This document shows positions 22,603 to 27,349 of a DNA stretch of 27,349 nt, piece after piece. The translations under genes were made by a program, and so were the position numbers. Positions within the stretch are counted from its first letter, which is position 1. Every line of letters starts with the position of its first letter. The stretch is from a virus. The notes under the pieces were generated by a model. That model had not been told where the DNA came from, did not search any database, and was given only the letters and a program-made list of their open reading frames with translations. The stretch spans positions 1 through 27,349 of IMG/VR virus record IMGVR_UViG_3300023170_002300. One strand, given 5' to 3'.

Positions 22603-23616
22603 ATGGCCTCATTAGCAGAAATTAGAGCAAAACTACAATCAATGGATACCAAATCCAGTAGTTCCCCAGCTCAAAGCGATAAAGCAATTTACCCTTTTTG
22701 GAACATAGACGAAGGTACTAGTACAGTACTAAGATTCCTTCCTGACAGTGATCCAAACAACACGTTCTTTTGGGTAGAACGACAAATGATAAGACTAACA
22801 TTTCCAGGAGTTGTAGGCGGTGACGCAAAACCAGTTACTGTACAAGTTCCTTGTGTGGAAATGTTTAATGAAACTTGTCCTATTTTAACTGAGGTAAGAC
22901 CTTGGTTTAAAGATCCTTCTTTAGAAGACATGGGAAGAAAGTATTGGAAGAAAAGAAGTTATATTTTCCAAGGCTTTGTAAATGAAAACCCATTAAACGA
23001 AGAAGCACCTGAGAATCCAATTAGAAGATTTGTAATTGGTCCTCAAATTTTTAACATTATTAAATCAGCATTAATGGATCCTGATATGGAAAACCTTCCA
23101 ACAGATTACGTTAATGGTACTGATTTTAGATTAACTAAAACAACAAAAGGTCAATACGCAGACTATTCCACAAGTAAGTGGGCTAGAAAAGAAAGTGCTC
23201 TTACTGAAGAACAACTTGCGGCAATTGACTCAAATGGACTATTTAATTTAAATGACTTCCTCCCTGCTAAACCAACTGCAGAAGGTATTCAAGCAATAGC
23301 AGAAATGTTCCAGGCAAGTGTAGATGGTGAATTATATGACCCTGCAAGGTGGGGTACGTTTTACAAGCCCTATGGACTTGATACAGGAACAAGCACACAA
23401 ACCACAGTGGCACAGGCACAACCTACTCCAGCAGTACAACAAACTGCAACAGAGAGTGTGGCTCCTGTAACTGCTCCTGCACAAGCAGAAGCAACTGTGA
23501 CAGAACCTGTTGCTGAAACAACTCCTTCTCCTGCACCTGCAACAGCAGAAGCAGATACTGGTAAAAAATCAGCAGATGACATTCTGAATATGATCAGAAA
23601 TAGACAAACGTCTTAA
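22603..23616 (+). CDS. 32: Single-stranded DNA-binding protein gp32
   Basis: The start at 22603 is set by a GGAG site (22591-22594); an in-frame ATG at 22564 lies upstream of that site. The 337-aa protein follows the gp32 plan: N-terminal helical cooperative-binding segment (SLAEIRAKLQSM), an OB-fold core (YPFWNIDEGTSTVLRFLPD, YIFQGFVNENPL, RRFVIGPQIFNII, RLTKTTKGQYADYSTSKW) and an alanine/proline-rich linker (about 255-315). It ends KKSADDILNMIRNRQ, typical of marine T4-like gp32. The zinc-ligand set of T4 gp32 (His and three Cys) is reduced to Cys84 and Cys92, so zinc binding appears lost. It coats single-stranded DNA in replication and recombination, working with UvsX and UvsY downstream. 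Confidence 0.93.
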   Translation: MASLAEIRAKLQSMDTKSSSSPAQSDKAIYPFWNIDEGTSTVLRFLPDSDPNNTFFWVERQMIRLTFPGVVGGDAKPVTVQVPCVEMFNETCPILTEVRPWFKDPSLEDMGRKYWKKRSYIFQGFVNENPLNEEAPENPIRRFVIGPQIFNIIKSALMDPDMENLPTDYVNGTDFRLTKTTKGQYADYSTSKWARKESALTEEQLAAIDSNGLFNLNDFLPAKPTAEGIQAIAEMFQASVDGELYDPARWGTFYKPYGLDTGTSTQTTVAQAQPTPAVQQTATESVAPVTAPAQAEATVTEPVAETTPSPAPATAEADTGKKSADDILNMIRNRQTS

Positions 23617-23625
23617 GGAGGAAAC

Positions 23626-24732
23626 ATGCAAAAACCTTTTGACTTAACAAAGTTCAGAACTGGCCTGACGAAGAGTATTTCAGGTATTAGTGCTGGTTTC
23701 TTTGATCCACAGGATTGGATTAGTACAGGAAACTATACACTAAACTATCTTATTAGTGGTGACTTTAACAAAGGTGTTCCACTTGGTAAGGTATCAGTAT
23801 TTGCTGGTGAGTCCGGTTCTGGTAAAAGTTTTATTTGTTCTGGTAACCTAGTTAAATCCGCACAGGATATGGGTTGTCAAGTTGTGTTGTTTGACTCAGA
23901 AAACGCACTTGATGAACAATGGCTACAAGCATTGAATGTAGACACATCACCAGAAAAACTTTTAAGAATTAGTGTTTCAATGATTGATGATGTTGCTAAA
24001 GCAGTATCAGAGTTTATGAAAGACTATAAAGCAAATTATGGCGATCTGCCATATGATGAGCAACCTAAATTAGTTTTTGTAATAGACAGTTTGGGTATGC
24101 TTCTAACTCCGACTGATGTAGATCAGTTTCAGAAAGGAGATATGAAAGGTGATATGGGTAGAAAACCTAAGGCATTAACAGCCTTGGTTAGAAACACAGT
24201 TAACCAGATTGCTCCTTTTCCAATAGCCCTTATAGCCACAAACCACACTTATGCATCGCAAGATATGTTTGATCCAGATGATAAGATCAGTGGTGGCCAA
24301 GGGTTTATATATGCAAGTAGTATTGTTGTTGCTATGAAGAAACTCAAATTAAAAGAGGATGAAGATGGTAACAAAACGTCTACTGTACAAGGTATCAGAG
24401 CGGCCTGTAAAGTGATGAAGTCACGATACAGCAAACCGTTTGAAGGTGTTCAAATCAAAATCCCATACGAGACAGGCATGGATCCATACAGTGGCCTCTT
24501 GGAGATGTTTGAAAAGAAAGAGATTGTGATTAAAACAGGAAACAAACTGGAATACACCTCACCTGTAACTGGAGAAGTTATCAAAGAGTTCAGAAAAGGC
24601 TGGACTGGAGATAAACTTCAGGTAATTATTGATGAATGGGGTCAAAACCCTTTAGCAAAACAAGATATTGTTGAAGATGCTGACCCAGATTCATTTGAAC
24701 CAGAAGCAGAGGAGTATACAGATGAGTCCTGA
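23626..24732 (+). CDS. uvsX: UvsX RecA-like recombinase
   Basis: The 368-aa protein is the phage strand-exchange ATPase. Walker A is GESGSGKS (residues 61-68), followed by VVLFDSENALDEQWL with the catalytic Glu region. Walker B is KLVFVIDSLGML, then a flexible DNA-binding loop QKGDMKGDMGRKPKALTALVR and NHTYASQDMFDPDDKISGGQG. The acidic C-terminus resembles those of RecA and UvsX. Length is close to T4 UvsX (391 aa). A very strong ribosome binding site (AAGGAGG, 23615-23621) overlaps the gp32 stop region, so both are read from the gp32 transcript. The 3' end overlaps the next gene by 11 nt. Confidence 0.96.
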   Translation: MQKPFDLTKFRTGLTKSISGISAGFFDPQDWISTGNYTLNYLISGDFNKGVPLGKVSVFAGESGSGKSFICSGNLVKSAQDMGCQVVLFDSENALDEQWLQALNVDTSPEKLLRISVSMIDDVAKAVSEFMKDYKANYGDLPYDEQPKLVFVIDSLGMLLTPTDVDQFQKGDMKGDMGRKPKALTALVRNTVNQIAPFPIALIATNHTYASQDMFDPDDKISGGQGFIYASSIVVAMKKLKLKEDEDGNKTSTVQGIRAACKVMKSRYSKPFEGVQIKIPYETGMDPYSGLLEMFEKKEIVIKTGNKLEYTSPVTGEVIKEFRKGWTGDKLQVIIDEWGQNPLAKQDIVEDADPDSFEPEAEEYTDES

Positions 24733-24955
24733 AGTAGCACTTCTATATGATACATGGGATAGTATAAAAACATACATACCCAAAAAAGAACGACTACATG
24801 TCGCTGAAGAACTCGTTAGAACCTTCGACGATAACGTGGACATTTCAGAAGCAGAAGATCACATTAATACATTTGATACTGCTATGAAGGCGGCATTGGT
24901 CAGCCACTTTGACATTGGATTCGAAGACGATGAAGATGATGAGGATTGGGGTTAA
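24722..24955 (+). CDS. Small acidic protein between uvsX and uvsY, unknown function
   Basis: The start is chosen at the ATG at 24722, which overlaps the end of uvsX by 11 nt; the longer in-frame ORF begins deep inside uvsX. The 77-aa product reads EVALLYDTWDSIKTYIPKKERLHVAEELVRTF and ends in a highly acidic tail (DDEDDEDWG). Proteins of this pattern sit next to the recombination genes of other marine T4-like phages. The acidic tail suggests a DNA-mimicking or gp32/UvsX-interacting role, but that is speculation. Confidence 0.75.
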   Translation: MSPEVALLYDTWDSIKTYIPKKERLHVAEELVRTFDDNVDISEAEDHINTFDTAMKAALVSHFDIGFEDDEDDEDWG

Positions 24956-24958
24956 AAC

Positions 24959-25420
24959 ATGAGTACTTGGTATAATAAAGTTGTAGGCGATTTAGGCGAC
25001 ATAATACCAGCCATCGAGTATTATGAGAAACAACTTGATGAAGCCAGGTACGAATGCAGGATAAAGGGTAGCCTGGAGAAATCCAGTGCCGCCCTCCCAG
25101 GCTTAACAGAATATCGCTTTAATCAACTGCAAGAGATTGAAGCAATACTAGAACACTTAAATATAGAACTTCGTAAAGAACGTTCCAAAACATTCCGCAA
25201 ATACTTAGAAGCATACAATAGACAACTTTCAAGTAGAGATGCTGAAAAATATGTTGATGGTGAACAAAGTGTTATAGATTTAACTCACCTTGTTAACCAA
25301 TTTAGCCTTTTGCGTAATAAATATCTAGGCATAATGAAGGGCTTAGACACAAAGCAATGGCAGATAGGACACATAACAAGACTGAGAACAGCAGGAATGG
25401 AAGATATAGTTATAGACTAA
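24959..25420 (+). CDS. uvsY: UvsY recombination mediator
   Basis: The 153-aa protein matches T4 UvsY (137 aa), the hexameric factor that loads UvsX onto gp32-coated single-stranded DNA. Diagnostic blocks are LRKERSKTFRKYLEAYNRQLSSRDAEKYVDGE (shown in part: YLEAYNRQLSSRDAEKY), VIDLTHLVNQFSLLRNKYLGIMKGL and the C-terminal QWQIGHITRLRTAGMEDIVID. The N-terminal 50 residues are helical and somewhat longer than in T4. It starts 3 nt after the 77-aa gene. Its last 64 nt are overlapped by the annotated start of the downstream cargo gene, which suggests that the cargo was joined at the 3' end of uvsY. Confidence 0.92.
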   Translation: MSTWYNKVVGDLGDIIPAIEYYEKQLDEARYECRIKGSLEKSSAALPGLTEYRFNQLQEIEAILEHLNIELRKERSKTFRKYLEAYNRQLSSRDAEKYVDGEQSVIDLTHLVNQFSLLRNKYLGIMKGLDTKQWQIGHITRLRTAGMEDIVID

Positions 25421-26427
25421 ATCAAATATCCTTTTTAAAAGATAAAACAATTTATCCTGCTGATATCGAACGATTAACGAATTTTTCTCACTTATTAGAA
25501 GATGATGTAAAATATCTTTACATCAATATGAGTGATTATACAGATCTTCTACATCAAAAAAATCATATTATAGAAACAATAGTTTCTCCTTTTTTAAAAG
25601 ACAATGAAATAGATATAGTCATTTTAGATTGTTCATATGATCCTTTTGACGAATTTGAATCAACAATAGAAACCTGGGATTGGCCTTGTGGATATAAGGT
25701 GTTAGTAAATGATTTTTCATATATTTTCAAAGAATCTAACTCTATAATCTACCATAATCCATTTATATGGCAATATAAGGACTTAAGATATAAAAAATAT
25801 GATAATGAAAAAATATATCCTATTAGTTGCTTAAATGGTGTACCTAGAAAACCCAGAATAGATTTATTCAATCTTCTCAGACATAGTAATAATTTTAATA
25901 AAATATTATTTTCTATGGGTAATTTTAAATTTAGTAAATATATAACAGATATAAATTCTGACACGGATAGAAATACTTACAAAAGATATTTTGCAGAGTT
26001 TGGTGATAAAGGATTTAGTAATTTTACTACTATTGGAGATAATTATGATAGAGGTTCAGACCATAGCATAAAACATATTGCTTTTAGAGAAACTGTTTTA
26101 AATGTTGTTACAGAAACCGCACCTGACGGTGCTAGTATATTTACAGAAAAAACCTGGAAACCCATATATGCAAGACAGTTTTTTATTCAATTTAATAGAC
26201 CGTTTGCCGTAGAACATTTAAGAAAAATAGGGATAGATGTATTTGATGATGTTATAGATCATTCATATGATCAAGTAATAGACTATCAATCTAGATTAAC
26301 AATGATTAGTCAAGAAATATTAAGGTTGTTAGATGATACTGGTAATCTTTTCGATTACCACATTAAGTATAAAGATCGACTGGAAAATAACTTTAATCTT
26401 TTAACAAGTGAGGATTTTTTACAATGA
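25357..26427 (+). CDS. Glycosyltransferase-like cargo protein, paralogue B
   Basis: The 356-aa frame opens with an ATG inside uvsY. The first about 20 residues, up to the uvsY stop, look like translated uvsY antiphase sequence, so real initiation may be at a non-standard codon near 25420 or by coupling. From there the protein shares two blocks with the gene at 19963: ISCLNGVPRKPRIDLFNLL (about residue 154) and ASIFTEKTWKPIYARQFFIQ (about 261) followed by GIDVFDDVIDHSYDQVID. The TEK-x-x-x-P-I block resembles GT-B glycosyltransferase nucleotide-sugar sites (inference). DNA is very AT-rich compared with uvsX/uvsY. The stop overlaps the next ATG (ATGA). Substrate unknown. Confidence 0.55.
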   Translation: MADRTHNKTENSRNGRYSYRLNQISFLKDKTIYPADIERLTNFSHLLEDDVKYLYINMSDYTDLLHQKNHIIETIVSPFLKDNEIDIVILDCSYDPFDEFESTIETWDWPCGYKVLVNDFSYIFKESNSIIYHNPFIWQYKDLRYKKYDNEKIYPISCLNGVPRKPRIDLFNLLRHSNNFNKILFSMGNFKFSKYITDINSDTDRNTYKRYFAEFGDKGFSNFTTIGDNYDRGSDHSIKHIAFRETVLNVVTETAPDGASIFTEKTWKPIYARQFFIQFNRPFAVEHLRKIGIDVFDDVIDHSYDQVIDYQSRLTMISQEILRLLDDTGNLFDYHIKYKDRLENNFNLLTSEDFLQ

Positions 26428-26633
26428 AATTGGATTTACACGGTGTAAGACATCATGAGGTTGACATTTTAGTAGAAAATTTTATACTAATGAATCAGGA
26501 GGAAATTCCTCTTACAATAATATGTGGAAACAGTCAGCGAATGATTGACTTAGTGTATGAAGTAATCAACAGAATAGATTGTGAAACTGTGGTTATGGAT
26601 CAATATGGAGTAATAGTAATAAGAAATGTTTAA
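26424..26633 (+). CDS. Mini Smr-domain-like protein
   Basis: The 69-aa protein starts with KLDLHGVRHHEVDILVENFI, carrying the DLHG motif typical of Smr domains (the C-terminal domain of MutS2 and free-standing Smr proteins). It continues with PLTIICGNSQRMIDLVYEVI, which matches the Smr core where TGxG is usual, here reading CGNS. Smr domains bind or cleave structured nucleic acids and, in some proteins, ribosome-associated RNA. It is slightly shorter than a usual Smr domain (about 80 aa). It overlaps the upstream cargo stop by 4 nt (ATGA). A role in recombination intermediates would fit the nearby uvsX/uvsY, but this is inferred. Confidence 0.6.
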   Translation: MKLDLHGVRHHEVDILVENFILMNQEEIPLTIICGNSQRMIDLVYEVINRIDCETVVMDQYGVIVIRNV

Positions 26634-26733
26634 TGTAATATCAGATTTTTATTCAAAAATTCGTTTAAAATATATTCTATGGAGAGCTGACAAAATTTTA
26701 AAAAAAGTACGGAGAAATAGTGATAGGTTTTGA
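26626..26733 (+). CDS. Possible 35-aa basic peptide
   Basis: An ATG overlapping the end of the mini-Smr gene opens a 35-codon frame rich in Lys and Arg (for example ADKILKKVRRNSDRF). It ends 14 nt inside the next gene. It fills the 86-nt gap and its start and stop overlap both neighbours, as in coupled genes, but no ribosome binding site or family supports it. The C-terminal part covers the GGAG site of the next gene, so it may only be chance. Confidence 0.25.
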   Translation: MFNVISDFYSKIRLKYILWRADKILKKVRRNSDRF

Positions 26734-27349
26734 AAATATTCCTTCAGATATAAATGAAGCACCTATTGTAGATCCTATAGCATATGATCTATTGAATATC
26801 TATACCAATGATATGGGTAGTACATTGTCTCTGGGTATATCCAGTCTAGATTCACAATCTATCAGAAAAAATATAGAATTTTGTGTTAATACATATAGAC
26901 CTAAAACTATGTTGTTATCTAACACTGATGTATATAGAGATAGAGATGTAGGCACAAGTAATGGATTTGAAAAATTATATGAATATATGGGTAATTTGGA
27001 AGTAAATTTTATAATACAAACACTGGGTTATCAGGATAAAAAAATAAAAGATAATATTTGGCAAATTTCATATCCATATATGTTTTCATTGAAACATCAA
27101 GATATTTACACAAATAATGACAGACAATATGGTTTTAGTTATCTTAATAACTATCCTAAATATTTTAGAATTAAATTAGGACATGCGTTGTGGAAAAATA
27201 ATTTATTAGATAATATATATTACACTCAATCGTTTTGGGAAAGAAAAACTTTTAATTTAGAAAGTTATTTAGATATGCCAAAATTTAAAGAATTCTTAAA
27301 GTTGTTGCCTATACAAGAGCATTCAGAAAAAAATAAAAATATGACACAT
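26720..27349 (+). CDS. Glycosyltransferase-like cargo protein, paralogue C (3' end beyond window)
   Basis: A GTG start at 26720, preceded by a GGAG site at 26711-26714, opens a frame of 210 codons that runs off the window without a stop. The region about residues 120-165 reads WQISYPYMFSLKHQDIYTN followed by GFSYLNNYPKYFRIKLGHAL and WKNNLLDNIYY. This aligns with the CLNG...R block and preceding NPFIWQYKDLRY segment of paralogue B and with the CLNGKHRTHR block of paralogue A. The C-terminal TEK block expected for this family would lie outside the window. The DNA is very AT-rich like the other two. Membership is judged by eye on short blocks, so it is moderate. Confidence 0.55.
   Translation, partial: MIGFENIPSDINEAPIVDPIAYDLLNIYTNDMGSTLSLGISSLDSQSIRKNIEFCVNTYRPKTMLLSNTDVYRDRDVGTSNGFEKLYEYMGNLEVNFIIQTLGYQDKKIKDNIWQISYPYMFSLKHQDIYTNNDRQYGFSYLNNYPKYFRIKLGHALWKNNLLDNIYYTQSFWERKTFNLESYLDMPKFKEFLKLLPIQEHSEKNKNMTH

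Noticed and set aside
1-27349. Cyanophage identity (photosynthesis genes, tRNA cluster)
   Set aside because: No psbA, psbD, hli or other photosynthesis genes and no tRNA-like cloverleaf was noticed. Only the T4-like core resembles cyanophages.

Overview
This window is a piece of the genome of a tailed, contractile-tail (T4-like) bacteriophage, most likely marine. The evidence is a set of T4-type genes: gp13-like neck protein, gp1-like dNMP kinase, gp18 tail sheath, gp19 tail tube, a gp48/gp54-like tube paralogue, gp4 head-completion protein, gp16/gp17 terminase, gp32, UvsX and UvsY. The DNA is AT-rich, densely packed and almost entirely + strand. No photosynthesis gene is present, so the host need not be a cyanobacterium. 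A low-GC marine heterotroph such as a SAR11-type alphaproteobacterium is a reasonable guess, but the sequence does not prove it.

Layout. (1) 1-6888 is an accessory metabolic island. A radical SAM/SPASM-like gene runs leftward off the window edge. Divergent from it is a rightward run: a short fold-type-I PLP enzyme, a glycine-amidinotransferase-like enzyme with all catalytic residues, two tandem non-haem iron oxygenase-like proteins, an NAD-dependent epimerase/dehydratase and a B12-binding radical SAM enzyme. (2) 6921-9722 holds a small membrane protein, an unrecognised 378-aa protein, the neck protein and the dNMP kinase. (3) 9822-15127 is the tail module, with a strong terminator between sheath and tube. 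(4) 15129-19961 is the packaging module (gp4, gp16, two unknowns, an SGNH-like cargo gene, gp17). (5) 19963-22453 holds a very AT-rich glycosyltransferase-like cargo gene and an unknown phage protein. (6) 22517-25420 is the recombination/replication module (gp32, UvsX, a 77-aa protein, UvsY). (7) 25357-27349 holds a second glycosyltransferase-like cargo gene, a mini-Smr protein and the start of a third member of the same cargo family.

Regulation can be read directly. Ten copies of an NATAAATA octamer, the T4-type late promoter, sit in front of genes or gene pairs. In five of them the octamer is followed by exactly 5 nt and then ATG, which puts the start codon at the expected transcription start. 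These look like leaderless late mRNAs. Three of those octamers also contain the stop codon of the upstream gene. The leadered late transcripts in front of gp18 and gp32 would begin with a small hairpin. gp32 additionally has a consensus sigma70 promoter (TTGACA, 17 nt, TATAAT), which fits early or middle expression of the recombination genes.

The most novel parts are the island, which looks like a small biosynthetic pathway producing an amidino-bearing, oxidised and/or sugar-linked product; the three dispersed glycosyltransferase-like paralogues at module borders; and the leaderless late-promoter geometry.
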